This document shows positions 26,558 through 34,838 of a DNA stretch of 42,712 nt, piece by piece. The position numbers and the translations under genes are program-made. A model generated the notes under the pieces. That model was not told the origin of the DNA, searched no databases, and worked only from the letters and a program-made list of their open reading frames with translations. Origin of the DNA: Thermoguttaceae bacterium (GTDB lineage: Bacteria; Planctomycetota; Planctomycetia; Pirellulales; Thermoguttaceae); contig JAGBAA010000074.1 in the NCBI GenBank assembly GCA_017939795.1, positions 1 through 42,712 on the forward strand. The letters are read 5' to 3'. The first letter of the stretch is position 1. Every line of letters starts with the position of its first letter.

Positions 26558-28588
26558 TCAGGAATCCTGGATCACGGGCAGCGTCAGCACGAATCGGCAG
26601 CCGCGCGGCATTCGCTGTTCCACATGGATCGTTCCGCCATGTTCCCGTGCGATTTTTCGACAGACCGGCAGCCCCAATCCCGTACCGCGATTCCCTTTCG
26701 AAGACTCAAACGGCCGAAAGATCGTCGCGATCTGTTCCCGGGTCAGCCCCGGTCCCGTGTCTTTTACGTAAATGCGGATCACGTTTTTGGCCGGATCGTA
26801 CTGCGTCACGACGTCGATCTGTCCATACGGCATGGACGTCCCGCTGTCTCCGGCAGCCAGAAGCCCGGCAAGTTCCCAATCTTCCTCCCCCAATCCGCTG
26901 AAAATGTGGCTTCCATCCGCGAAAACCGACTCCGGTTCGAGCGAGACGGTACTGTCTTCCTCCTGCGCTTCCGTTTCATTCTCGCTGTATGGGATCGTTT
27001 CGATGGAATCCCAGGACATATTTTCCTGCTTTTCGCGCTCTTCCTGCTCGTGCAGCATGACCTCGACCACCGCATCGATCGCATTGGTCACGAGATTCAG
27101 GACCGCATGATAGATCGCCTCCGGGTCAAAAAGCGAATCCGGCACATTCTCATCCGGCTCCCACGTAAGGAGAACATTCGCCTTCCCGGCGCGTTCCTGC
27201 ATGAATTCCACGACTTCGCCGGCCACCTGATTCAGATTTCCCTGCACGAGTTCCGGCTTGCGGTCCTTACTGAAGGTCAGCATGTCCATGATCAGCGAAG
27301 AAATGCGGTTCTGGTTCCTCTCGACGATCTTCCATCCCTTCGCGATAAACGTCTCCTGATGCTGCTCCAGCCCGTTCTGGATCAGGAAACTCCCGCCCTG
27401 GATCCCCTGCAGGATATTTTTGATGTGATGCGAGAGCGTCGCGACCGTCTGTCCGATCGCGGCCAGACGCTCCGACTGGAGCATTCCCTGATAGTACCGC
27501 GTATCCTCGACCGCCAGTGCCGTGTAGTGCGCGATGGTGATCATCAGCTTCAGGTATTCCTCACTGAATCGGTGCCTGTTCTCCTGTACGCCGACTCCGC
27601 CCGCACTGGAAAATGTATCCAGATAAATCGCCCCAAGGTTGCCGTAGCGCCCCTGCAGCGGCACGCAGATCGCCTCGCGGATCCCGACGGTCAGCACACT
27701 GTTCGCTTCATCCCAGCGTTCATCCGTCCGCGCATTGGACGTCAGGACCCCTTTGCCGTTTTTCAGAACATAGTCCAGGATCGTTTTACTGATGATCATT
27801 TTCTGATCCGGATCCTGATTCCGTATTTTTTTAGCTCGAGGGACCAGACGATTCGTGCTGCTGTCGAAAAGCAGGATGCACCCCCGGTCCGCATCGACCG
27901 ACTTGAAGATCAGATCGAGCAGATTTTCCGTCAGTTCGTCAATATCCATGTATCGGCGAACAGAATGCGTCATTTTGTAGAGAAGATCCAGAAACCCCTG
28001 CGCTTTGGACATCCAGGATTCCGGGACCCCATAGCGTTCCCCACTGCTGTGCGCCAGAAATTTCTCCCCTTCCGTATGCGAGATCGTTTTCAGGATCCGT
28101 TCCGAATCACCGGCCGAGATCATCGTCACGTCCATGGCATCGAATGCCGTTTCTTCCCCGGAAAAATGTTCCGCATCATACAGAGCCTGCGTGACCGCAT
28201 CCATTTCCACGACTTGATGCAGTCCGGAAACCGTCTCAGAATGCCGATCTTCTCCCCAGACAGGCGCATGCACGAACTCCGAGTTCCGTTCCTTCATCAG
28301 AAGAAGCAGCGTTCCTCCCATCTGGATCCGATCCCCCGGCTGAAGTTCGATATTTCGGACCTGCTGTCCATTTACGAATGTACCGTTCAGACTGTTCAGA
28401 TCCTCCAGAACGACCCGGCCTTTGGGAAGATCCTCAAGTTTCAGAACAGCATGGCGGCGCGACACTTCCGTATCAGTCAGACATACAGCACATCCGGAAT
28501 CCCGGCCGATCGTATACTCCGTTTCCGACAAAACGATCTGTCTCTTACCGTGATTGCCGTAAACTACTAAAACAAATGCAGTCGCCAT
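26558..28588 (-). CDS. FHA-GAF sensor histidine kinase
   Basis: A 676-residue soluble kinase with no membrane span. Residues 1-100 form an FHA domain (TIGRDSG with Arg29, SRRH, SLNGTFVNG) that binds phosphothreonine peptides. Residues about 200-370 match a GAF domain, and the phosphoacceptor box LSHHIKN has His387. The ATPase domain has the N box NLVTNAIDA (Asn502), G1 DTGPGL (610) and G2 GTGLGL (635), with IFRPFESSK as F box. Unusually, about 90 acidic residues (about 512-600) are inserted between the N box and G1. No response regulator is adjacent, so it is an orphan. The family usually links Ser/Thr-kinase signalling to two-component output. A minus-strand TATAAT-like -10 at 28604-28599 would give a transcript starting only a few bases before the ATG. 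Confidence 0.92.
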   Translation of the reverse strand: MATAFVLVVYGNHGKRQIVLSETEYTIGRDSGCAVCLTDTEVSRRHAVLKLEDLPKGRVVLEDLNSLNGTFVNGQQVRNIELQPGDRIQMGGTLLLLMKERNSEFVHAPVWGEDRHSETVSGLHQVVEMDAVTQALYDAEHFSGEETAFDAMDVTMISAGDSERILKTISHTEGEKFLAHSSGERYGVPESWMSKAQGFLDLLYKMTHSVRRYMDIDELTENLLDLIFKSVDADRGCILLFDSSTNRLVPRAKKIRNQDPDQKMIISKTILDYVLKNGKGVLTSNARTDERWDEANSVLTVGIREAICVPLQGRYGNLGAIYLDTFSSAGGVGVQENRHRFSEEYLKLMITIAHYTALAVEDTRYYQGMLQSERLAAIGQTVATLSHHIKNILQGIQGGSFLIQNGLEQHQETFIAKGWKIVERNQNRISSLIMDMLTFSKDRKPELVQGNLNQVAGEVVEFMQERAGKANVLLTWEPDENVPDSLFDPEAIYHAVLNLVTNAIDAVVEVMLHEQEEREKQENMSWDSIETIPYSENETEAQEEDSTVSLEPESVFADGSHIFSGLGEEDWELAGLLAAGDSGTSMPYGQIDVVTQYDPAKNVIRIYVKDTGPGLTREQIATIFRPFESSKGNRGTGLGLPVCRKIAREHGGTIHVEQRMPRGCRFVLTLPVIQDS

Positions 28589-28598
28589 AAAATCTTTA

Positions 28599-28604
28599 AT
28601 TATA
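28599..28604 (-). promoter_or_regulatory. Putative -10 box of the kinase gene, near-leaderless
   Basis: The minus strand reads TATAAT here, followed 10 bases later by the ATG. The -35 region (17 bp upstream) is a poor TGCCTG. If used, the mRNA would have almost no leader, which agrees with the lack of a good ribosome binding site. Confidence 0.45.
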
Positions 28605-28782
28605 CAAAAGGAATAGGGAAACAGGCACTCTCTTTATTTTGTATGAGGGAAAAAGTTGCGTAATGTTCACCAAATCGCTGTTTCCGTCAATAATATTTTC
28701 CATTTTACCCAAAATCCGGAAAAAATGCAAGGGTCTGCCAAAAAACTTCTTAAAATATTTTCGACTTTCTCAAAAATTGCTC

Positions 28783-28811
28783 TTGACAAAACGGCTCAAA
28801 AACACTAAAGT
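28783..28811 (+). promoter_or_regulatory. Plus-strand promoter with no protein gene behind it
   Basis: A consensus TTGACA (28783-28788) and TAAAGT (28806-28811) with a 17-bp spacer. The nearest genes on both sides lie on the minus strand, so the likely product is the structured RNA described next. Confidence 0.6.
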
Positions 28812-28817
28812 CCTTTT

Positions 28818-28942
28818 ATCAAAAGCAAACGGAAAGATTTTGAAACCGTTCCGTTTTTTCAACCGTCCAATCGCTCCCGGAATAGCCTTAAGATCCACTG
28901 CCCCCCTGGGATTTGTGCTATCCGGGAGATTTTTTATCTGCC
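28818..28942 (+). ncRNA. Candidate small structured RNA
   Basis: Downstream of the plus-strand promoter lie two hairpins. The first pairs ACGGAA with TTCCGT (about 28829-28855) and is followed by T6. The second pairs CTCCCGGAATAG (28872-28883) with CTATCCGGGAG, one bulge, with a loop partly pairing ATCC with GGAT; it ends in ATTTTTTATC (about 28931-28940). The second is a good intrinsic terminator. No open reading frame on this strand is plausible. Length about 120 bases. The SRP RNA signature (GGAAG/AGCA loop) is not visible, and a 6S RNA cannot be excluded or shown. Confidence 0.4.
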
Positions 28943-28953
28943 GAATATCTTTT

Positions 28954-29020
28954 GGTCTTCCACAGGTCTTCCACAGGTTTTCCACAAATTTTCCACAGAG
29001 GGTCTTTCTTTTTTTCCACA
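28954..29020 (+). promoter_or_regulatory. Array of five DnaA-box-like 9-mers, four spaced exactly 11 bp
   Basis: TCTTCCACA at 28956 and 28967, then TTTTCCACA at 28978, 28989 and 29012. The first four are consecutive 11-bp direct repeats in the same orientation. TTTTCCACA fits the bacterial DnaA-box consensus TTWTNCACA; the TCTT versions differ by one base. The array lies in the 464-bp intergenic gap just before the end of a minus-strand gene and about 3 kb from dnaN. Confidence 0.7.
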
Positions 29021-29052
29021 AGACCGCCTTCAGAAAAAAACACAGAAACGAC

Positions 29053-31029
29053 TCATTTTTTACGAAGTTTTTCCAAAACTTCATGACGTACGTTTTCGTC
29101 TTCAAACAGATAAAATTTTCCCGACCCCAAATGGATAGGAAGATACCGGACCGTCAACCGATCCAACAGCTCCGGCATCCCCTCTTCGGTTTCCCGCATC
29201 TCCAGAAGGATCCCTGCCGCAGATGCGGAGAGCTGGATATTCTTCGGATGGATCCCCGGTTCAGAAGAAACGGTCATCGGCCCATCCTCTTCGGTATGCA
29301 GCTCCTCCGGGATAACCGCCAGGACCATCGGAGAATCTTCCTTCTGATCCCAATGGTATCTCACCAGCTCAAGATCCTCCGTCAGCCAGTTTTCAAGACT
29401 CTTCCGGACCCCCTCCCACGGATCCCGCCGTGCGATCGTCAACATGGCAAGCCATGCGATCTTCGACTCCGACTCCATGCTTTTCCAGGAAATGTCCTTT
29501 TCCAGCACGTTTTCGAGTCCCGAAACCGCTTCCCGAGTCCCCATTTTCAGCAAAAGACGGCAAAGGTGCGCCTGAATGCTCTGCGCTTCTTCCATTTCCC
29601 CGACTCGAACCACACTCTCCACACCGTTCCATCCGCCCAGCCAGCGTCCGATCTGTATAGAAAGAGCCTGCGGTTCCAGAAGCTCAAGCGTCAGCAGCTC
29701 ATCCGGCGTCAGAATCCGTGAATCCTTCCGACACTCGGCATCGAGCCGGGCAAGCGTCTTCTCCGAGATCTCGCGCCACCGAACGGCTGCCTGTTTGCGC
29801 ATTTCCTGCGGATAGAGCAGCTTCTCTTCCAATGTTTCGAGCTTCACAAAATGAAAAAAGGATCCTTTCTGATTCGGATGCCGAACAGCAGCATTCAGTG
29901 CATAATCGCCGGCCGCCAGATTCATTCCCTCTTCGCAATGGACCTGATCTCCCGACATTCGGTCAAAATACGAGGTTCCGACTCCACAGTTCTGCGGCAC
30001 TCCGACCTGAAGAAACTGTGCCGTCTTCATCTCGCCGTTCGTCCAATATTCCGCGGCCAGACACGGCTTCGTCAAAAATGCGAGCCGGCTTAAAAGGATC
30101 GTCCCGGAAGGCGTCATCTTCCTGGATCTCAGCATTTCCTGGATCTTCTTCTGCGTAAATCCAGAATAACGGCCGCTGATCAGCGCATCTTCCAAAGACT
30201 GGACCGTCAGCCAAACGGCAAGCCCAAGACGCTCGCCATCCCTGCTGATGGGACTCAAAAATGCGAATCCATCCCCACCTAACGGCTCCTGATTCGGACG
30301 GACGGAAAACTGCCGGGTCGTCCTTTCATGCAGATTCATCCACGGCACCAGTTTGTCCTCCGGCAGGTTCACCGAAGCGAGCGACTGAAGCATCTCCAGG
30401 ATCCTGCTTTCCGAAAGTCCATCCGCCTCCAAACGGCGATCCGGATCCGCCAGCCACTTCATCCGCGCCTGATGAAAAAGTGCCCAAACATGCATTCGGT
30501 CATCCTCGGAAAGGTTTTCGCTGACGATGATCTGACGCAGCATCACCATCGTTTCGCAAACTCCGTCTCCATGCCGGATCTGCTCCTCGATCTGCCGGCG
30601 GGTCTGACTTCTCCGCGAGGGATGGTCATCCACCAAAGTCTTCCAGGAAACGGTCTCCACAGGATCTGCCGGCATTTCCGGAACAGGCTGATCCTGTGTT
30701 TCAAGCAGACTCTTCAGTTCATTTTCCAAAATGAACAGCTTTTCCTGCAGCTCAAAGGAAAGTTCAGGTTCCCGCAATTCCCGACGCACCACCGAAAGAA
30801 GATGGAGATTTTGTGCCGTTCCGATCCCGGAATGAAGAGATCTCGACAGATTTTCCCATGCATACTGCCGGCGCTGGCTGGAATCACTGTCCAGCATCGC
30901 GATCCATTGCAGATACTGCCGTTCCTCCGGCACATCATTTGCCAAAACTGCCGCACTATGCCAGCACCCAAGCAAAAGACCTCCGAAAAGCAAAAATCTG
31001 CGTCCTGTCAGCCGCATTGTCCGATACAA
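29053..31029 (-). CDS. Exported protein of unknown function, possible HEAT-like
   Basis: A 658-residue protein, not recognised. The signal peptide follows an Arg-rich start (LTGRRFLLFGGLLLGCWHSAAVLAND). Met5 at 31017 is an alternative start that would leave a standard signal. The GC in LLLGC could be read as a weak lipobox, but a signal peptidase I site after A-V-L-A is more convincing. The body is helical with repeated 30-40-residue stretches, such as a C-terminal LSASAAGILLEMRETEEGMPELL-like element (here named by its ends) and LLTLELLEPQ, which suggests HEAT-type repeats. It is transcribed away from the small exported gene at 31178 and towards the kinase gene. Confidence 0.75.
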   Translation of the reverse strand: MYRTMRLTGRRFLLFGGLLLGCWHSAAVLANDVPEERQYLQWIAMLDSDSSQRRQYAWENLSRSLHSGIGTAQNLHLLSVVRRELREPELSFELQEKLFILENELKSLLETQDQPVPEMPADPVETVSWKTLVDDHPSRRSQTRRQIEEQIRHGDGVCETMVMLRQIIVSENLSEDDRMHVWALFHQARMKWLADPDRRLEADGLSESRILEMLQSLASVNLPEDKLVPWMNLHERTTRQFSVRPNQEPLGGDGFAFLSPISRDGERLGLAVWLTVQSLEDALISGRYSGFTQKKIQEMLRSRKMTPSGTILLSRLAFLTKPCLAAEYWTNGEMKTAQFLQVGVPQNCGVGTSYFDRMSGDQVHCEEGMNLAAGDYALNAAVRHPNQKGSFFHFVKLETLEEKLLYPQEMRKQAAVRWREISEKTLARLDAECRKDSRILTPDELLTLELLEPQALSIQIGRWLGGWNGVESVVRVGEMEEAQSIQAHLCRLLLKMGTREAVSGLENVLEKDISWKSMESESKIAWLAMLTIARRDPWEGVRKSLENWLTEDLELVRYHWDQKEDSPMVLAVIPEELHTEEDGPMTVSSEPGIHPKNIQLSASAAGILLEMRETEEGMPELLDRLTVRYLPIHLGSGKFYLFEDENVRHEVLEKLRKK

Positions 31030-31076
31030 AACACACTCCCGGAATCATGGGAAAATCAAGTCGGCAAAATTTGCTC

Positions 31077-31105
31077 TTGCCAAAAAATCCATTCTATGTT
31101 ATTAT
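31077..31105 (+). promoter_or_regulatory. Promoter of small exported protein gene
   Basis: TTGCCA (31077-31082) and TATTAT (31100-31105) with a 17-bp spacer. The predicted leader is about 65 bases with no strong ribosome binding site. This is the divergence point between minus-strand genes on the left and plus-strand genes on the right. Confidence 0.7.
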
Positions 31106-31177
31106 AGCCGAGAAATTCAAAAATGTCCACAGACAAACCTCAAAAAAATCCCTGAATCCAGATTTTTTTACCATTTT

Positions 31178-31531
31178 ATGAATCACAAAATTCCCCAAAT
31201 CGCCATACTTGCCTCTGCACTGTTCCTGAGTGCGCCATTCCTTCCGTGGAACGACACTCCCAATACGGTTCAGGCCCAGTATCTTCAGTTGACTGCCGAA
31301 CAAATGCAGGCTGCCCTGTTATGTCCGACAGACGAGTCCAAGGCTTTCATTACGGACTGTTATGAACTGGTCGCCCGCGGTATCGTCCCGGAATCTCTCG
31401 TGCTTTCCTCGTTCAACTATGCCTATCAGAAACCGAAAAACCGATGGGTCTATTTCCAGGCATCGCTCGTCCGCCGCTGCGAAAAACTGCGGATCGATCT
31501 TTGGAAAGAAATACAGAAGCTGCACGATTAA
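31178..31531 (+). CDS. Small exported protein
   Basis: A 117-residue protein with a signal peptide (IAILASALFLSAPFLPW, probable cleavage at V-Q-A/Q). The mature 85 or so residues are helical and mostly hydrophilic (LTAEQMQAALLCPTDESKAF, then RCEKLRIDLWKEIQKLHD) with two Cys. Family unknown. A promoter is visible upstream and a terminator begins 10 bases after the stop, so it is a single-gene unit next to the candidate origin. Confidence 0.75.
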   Translation: MNHKIPQIAILASALFLSAPFLPWNDTPNTVQAQYLQLTAEQMQAALLCPTDESKAFITDCYELVARGIVPESLVLSSFNYAYQKPKNRWVYFQASLVRRCEKLRIDLWKEIQKLHD

Positions 31532-31540
31532 ACAGGATCC

Positions 31541-31575
31541 ACAGGTTTTCTGATGTGGAAAACCTGTTATTTTTT
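31541..31575 (+). terminator. Intrinsic terminator containing a DnaA-box match
   Basis: A perfect 10-bp stem ACAGGTTTTC/GAAAACCTGT with a 7-base loop, followed by TATTTTTTTC. The loop and right arm include TGTGGAAAA (31554-31562), a perfect inverted TTTTCCACA. Confidence 0.9.
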
Positions 31576-32090
31576 TCTCGACCGATGTTTCCAGGGAGTG
31601 GAAAACCTAAAAGATCATCGACAGAAAAAGGGGAACGTTTTCCATTCCAAAACATGTGATGAGTTCCGGCACATCTTCATCACACCCAAATCACATCTTT
31701 TCAACGTGCAAAACTCTGTCACCAAACACGCAGAACATCCTGGATCAAAGCATCTGACCAATCTCACTCTTCTTATTTTCCACACCGCCCATCCGCCGTA
31801 AATACTACTATTAATTTAAATTTATTTAAAATAGTTTTTCCGTTCTGCTCTACTCTATTTCTATTAAGCTGATCCAGGTTTTCAACATTCCCATCCCCTC
31901 TTGATACGGACGATCTCAACAAAACCACCAACGAAGACCAAGCGGCAGACACCTAGAATAATTTCTTGCGTATTGTATCTGTTAGATTTTTTTCTATTTA
32001 GATTTTATTCTAAACACAGAGTTTCGCATCAAAATTACGGATATTTGAAGGGAAATTTCAGGAAAGTTGGTTTTTTAAAAGATATTATTC

Positions 32091-32119
32091 TTGAATTCTA
32101 TCAAAAATTGCGATATAAT
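32091..32119 (+). promoter_or_regulatory. dnaN promoter
   Basis: TTGAAT (32091-32096) and TATAAT (32114-32119) with a 17-bp spacer. The leader is about 33 bases and carries GGAGAATAAAT before the ATG. Confidence 0.8.
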
Positions 32120-32158
32120 AGATAACCGGAAAAGATTTTAATTCCATGGAGAATAAAT

Positions 32159-33322
32159 ATGAAAATCATCTGCAAACGTGAACTTTTAGCCAATTCGTTT
32201 GGAATGACTGGCGGGATCGTCAAAGCGCAGTCTCCCAAGCCTATCCTTCGCAATGTGAAGATGGAAGCATATCCGGGGGAGATCGTGCTTTTCGCGACGG
32301 ATATGGAAGTCGGTCTCCGCATTACGCTTCCCTGTGAACAGGTTTTGGAACCTGGCTGTGTCGTTTTGCCTGCGGACCGGGTCGCGCTGATCCTGAAAGA
32401 ATCCCGTGAAGAGTTTTTGACGATCGAAAGCGACGGCAACAAGACGATCATTACGGGGGAAAGCCGATTTGTATTTGCGACGGAAGATCCGGAAGAATTT
32501 CCGGGCACTCCGGTCTTCTCGGAAGAAAACTTCCTGGTAACGAAAGCCCGGTATATTCGTGAAGCGATCCGCCGTACCATTTTTGCGACGGATAATGAAA
32601 GCGGCCGCTACGCACTCGGCGGAGTTTTCATGGACTACAAAGAGAATTTCCTGAATTTTGTCGCTACCGACGGACGCCGCATGGCGGTACAGCAGATCGA
32701 CGCTTCCGTGCATGGTGTTTATCCGGAGCAGAAGACTGCGATCGCCACTCCGCGTTCTCTCATGATCGCCGACCGTCTTTTGATCCATGGGGATGCGGAT
32801 GTTTCCTTTGCGCTGCAGGACAACTGCTTCATGATCCAGTCGGAGAACATTTTCTTTTATTCTTCGCTTTTGGAAGGCCGTTTTCCGGAATGGCGCGTCG
32901 GGATCAGTCAGCTTCGCGATCCGAAAGTGCTTCCGCTTCCGATGGAACTGTTTTCTCAGGCGATCCGTCTTGCTGCTATCGTGACGGACAAGACGTTCCC
33001 CGGAGTGATCCTGGAGTTTGGAGAAGGCCGCATGACGGTTTCTTCGTCGCACGTGGACCGCGGCGAGATGGAAAGAAGTTTCCCGGTCGATTATCCGGAC
33101 GCATACATGGCGCTGAAACTGAACGAGGAATACATTTCTGCGTTTCTGCGTGCCGTTGGCGACCAGGCGGCCGTGAAGATGAATTTTGTAGATGCGCGTA
33201 CGGGCGTTCTGTTCGAGACGGAGGATGGATACCGTTACCTTGTGATGCCGATGCAGCTGGACGGTAAACTTCGGAAGCATCCGGAGACGAAAGAGGCAGC
33301 CGGCGAGTCGGATGAACCGTGA
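32159..33322 (+). CDS. dnaN: DNA polymerase III sliding clamp (beta subunit)
   Basis: A 387-residue protein, standard for the beta clamp (about 370). Recognisable segments: the opening MKIICKRELLANSF, LRNVKMEAYPGEIVLFATDMEVGL, the middle-domain RYALGGVFMD with VATDGRRMAVQQ, and the C-terminal YRYLVMPMQL, the conserved hydrophobic-cleft end of clamps. A short acidic tail follows. It forms a ring dimer that tethers polymerase and other clamp-binding proteins to DNA. It has its own promoter and ribosome binding site. It sits next to the candidate origin, and its stop codon overlaps the GTG start of the next gene by 4 bases, suggesting translational coupling. Confidence 0.97.
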   Translation: MKIICKRELLANSFGMTGGIVKAQSPKPILRNVKMEAYPGEIVLFATDMEVGLRITLPCEQVLEPGCVVLPADRVALILKESREEFLTIESDGNKTIITGESRFVFATEDPEEFPGTPVFSEENFLVTKARYIREAIRRTIFATDNESGRYALGGVFMDYKENFLNFVATDGRRMAVQQIDASVHGVYPEQKTAIATPRSLMIADRLLIHGDADVSFALQDNCFMIQSENIFFYSSLLEGRFPEWRVGISQLRDPKVLPLPMELFSQAIRLAAIVTDKTFPGVILEFGEGRMTVSSSHVDRGEMERSFPVDYPDAYMALKLNEEYISAFLRAVGDQAAVKMNFVDARTGVLFETEDGYRYLVMPMQLDGKLRKHPETKEAAGESDEP

Positions 33323-33672
33323 CGTTTGGCGGGCAGAGCATGAATGGTTTCCAGTTCAGCGATATGCCGAAGGAAGGGGGCGGGTCTTCGTCCCTTTCTG
33401 ATGTTCTCTCCGGGCTGGTCTCCCAGTTCGGGATCGGAAGAAAGCGTGAAGAAGACGAGTTGGGGGCGTATTGGAAGGAGCTTGCCGGGGAGCTGGCGCA
33501 GTATTCCTCGGTTGGCGGTGTGCGGCGCGGGATCCTGGAGATCCGGGTCTCGGATGCCATTTTTGTGCAGGAGCTGCTCTTTCAGAAAGATACTTTTTTG
33601 AAGAGTCTGAGAGAACGGTTTCCTGAATCGGATTTTAAAGATCTGCGTTTTCGAGTAGGAAATGCCGGATAG
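33319..33672 (+). CDS. DciA-like (DUF721) protein, putative replicative helicase loader
   Basis: A 117-residue protein whose second half has the DUF721/DciA pattern: W-K-E-L-A-G, GILEIRVSDAIFVQELLFQKD, then LRERFPESDFKDLRFRVG. The family is the widespread ancestral loader or opener of the DnaB helicase. The start is the GTG at 33319, overlapping the dnaN stop (GTGA), or the ATG at 33340; I favour the overlap because no separate ribosome binding site is obvious. Adjacency to dnaN and the candidate origin strengthens the replication role. The N-terminal 20 residues are Gly/Ser-rich and look disordered. Confidence 0.75.
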   Translation: MTFGGQSMNGFQFSDMPKEGGGSSSLSDVLSGLVSQFGIGRKREEDELGAYWKELAGELAQYSSVGGVRRGILEIRVSDAIFVQELLFQKDTFLKSLRERFPESDFKDLRFRVGNAG

Positions 33673-33708
33673 GATTTGCGGGCGAAACAGCTCGGAAGGA
33701 GGAATGCC

Positions 33709-34788
33709 ATGGCTTCCATTTTAGTGACGGGCGGTGCGGGGTTCATTGGTGCCAATTTTGTGTACCAGTGGCTGAGAGAAGAGACGTCCAATGTCGTGGT
33801 GCTCGACAGGCTGACGTATGCCGGGAATCTGGATTCTCTGGAACCTTTGACGCAGAACGAAGAAACGGCCCGCCGGTTCGTTTTTGTGCAGGGCGATATT
33901 GCGGATCCTGAGTGTGTAGCGGATATTCTGCGAAAATACGACATTGAGAAAGTCGTTCACTTTGCTGCAGAATCTCACGTAGACCGGTCGATCGACGGAC
34001 CAGCGGTCTTTGTGCAGACGAACGTGCTCGGAACGTTCGTCCTGCTTGAAGAATGCCGTAAATACTACCGGGAACTTTCCGAAGAAAAACAGGCGGAATT
34101 CCGTTTCCTTCATGTTTCGACGGATGAAGTCTTTGGTTCGCTTGGTCCGACGGGGAAATTCTGCGAAACGACTCCCTATGATCCGCGTTCTCCCTACTCG
34201 GCGAGCAAAGCGTCCAGCGATTTTTTTGTGAATGCCTATTTCCACACGTACGGCCTCCCCGTCGTGACGACCAACTGCTCGAACAATTACGGTCCATTCC
34301 AGTTTCCGGAAAAACTGATCCCGCTGATGATCCTGAACTGTCTGGAAGGAAAACCGCTTCCAGTTTACGGCGACGGGCTGAATGTTCGGGACTGGCTTTA
34401 TGTTGAGGATCACTGTACGGCCATTCGGACCGTTTTGCGGGATGGAAAATGCGGTGAGTCGTACAATCTGGGCGGAAACTGCGAGACGACGAACATTCAT
34501 ATCGTGAAGACGATCTGTGCGCTTGTCGACCGGCTCGCTCCGGAGTATGGGATCCAGGTCCCGCAGAGTCCGTGCGAGTCGCTCATTACGTACGTGCAGG
34601 ACCGTCCGGGCCATGACCGGCGTTACGCGATGGATATTTCCAAAGTGGAAGCAGAACTTGGCTGGTCGCCGTCCATGACGTTTGAAGAAGGCATGGAAAA
34701 GACCGTCCGCTGGTATCTGGAAAATCGTGAATGGTGCGATGCCATCACGCAGGGACGCTATCAGCGTCAGCGTCTTGGCCGGATCTGA
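33709..34788 (+). CDS. rfbB: dTDP-glucose 4,6-dehydratase
   Basis: A 359-residue extended short-chain dehydrogenase. The ATG at 33709 is chosen because AAGGAGG precedes it and because the NAD motif [11 protein letters not shown] then starts about 8 residues in, as usual. Other motifs: the catalytic [10 protein letters not shown] (Asp-Glu) and YSASKAS (Tyr-x-x-x-Lys), [15 protein letters not shown] and [11 protein letters not shown]. It converts dTDP-glucose to dTDP-4-keto-6-deoxyglucose, the branch point to dTDP-rhamnose and other deoxysugars. It starts 36 bases after dciA and probably shares the dnaN transcript. Downstream come rmlA and an RmlC-like gene; rmlD is not in the window. Confidence 0.95.
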   Translation: MASILVTGGAGFIGANFVYQWLREETSNVVVLDRLTYAGNLDSLEPLTQNEETARRFVFVQGDIADPECVADILRKYDIEKVVHFAAESHVDRSIDGPAVFVQTNVLGTFVLLEECRKYYRELSEEKQAEFRFLHVSTDEVFGSLGPTGKFCETTPYDPRSPYSASKASSDFFVNAYFHTYGLPVVTTNCSNNYGPFQFPEKLIPLMILNCLEGKPLPVYGDGLNVRDWLYVEDHCTAIRTVLRDGKCGESYNLGGNCETTNIHIVKTICALVDRLAPEYGIQVPQSPCESLITYVQDRPGHDRRYAMDISKVEAELGWSPSMTFEEGMEKTVRWYLENREWCDAITQGRYQRQRLGRI

Positions 34789-34838
34789 ACCCCGGAGAAG
34801 CGGAAACGACACTTTGTATCAGGATCCAGGAGGAAACT

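Larger units (their letters stand above)
31532..32158. other. Candidate chromosomal replication origin (oriC)
   Basis: A 627-bp gap directly upstream of dnaN. It contains perfect DnaA boxes at 31554-31562 (minus orientation) and 31776-31784 (plus), plus a near match AGTGGAAAA near 31600. After the box at 31776 come a GC-rich block (CCGCCCATCCGCCG, 31785-31798), then CTA CTA TTA-type triplets (from about 31805) and an AT-only stretch to about 31835. The rest to 32090 is very AT-rich. Box, GC-rich block, DnaA-trios, then AT-rich DNA is the order of the bacterial basal unwinding element. No dnaA gene is in the window. Confidence 0.6.

Noticed and set aside
26405-28570. Long plus-strand open frame opposite the histidine kinase
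   Set aside because: The minus strand has complete FHA and kinase motifs. The plus frame is His/Arg-rich and overlaps the bidirectional terminator.
28818-28942. Identification of the structured RNA as SRP RNA, RNase P or tmRNA
   Set aside because: The conserved loops of these RNAs are not visible and the length is too short for RNase P or tmRNA.
31553-31801. Short open frame in the candidate origin
   Set aside because: It has no ribosome binding site, its start lies in the terminator of the previous gene, and its composition is that of AT-rich non-coding DNA.
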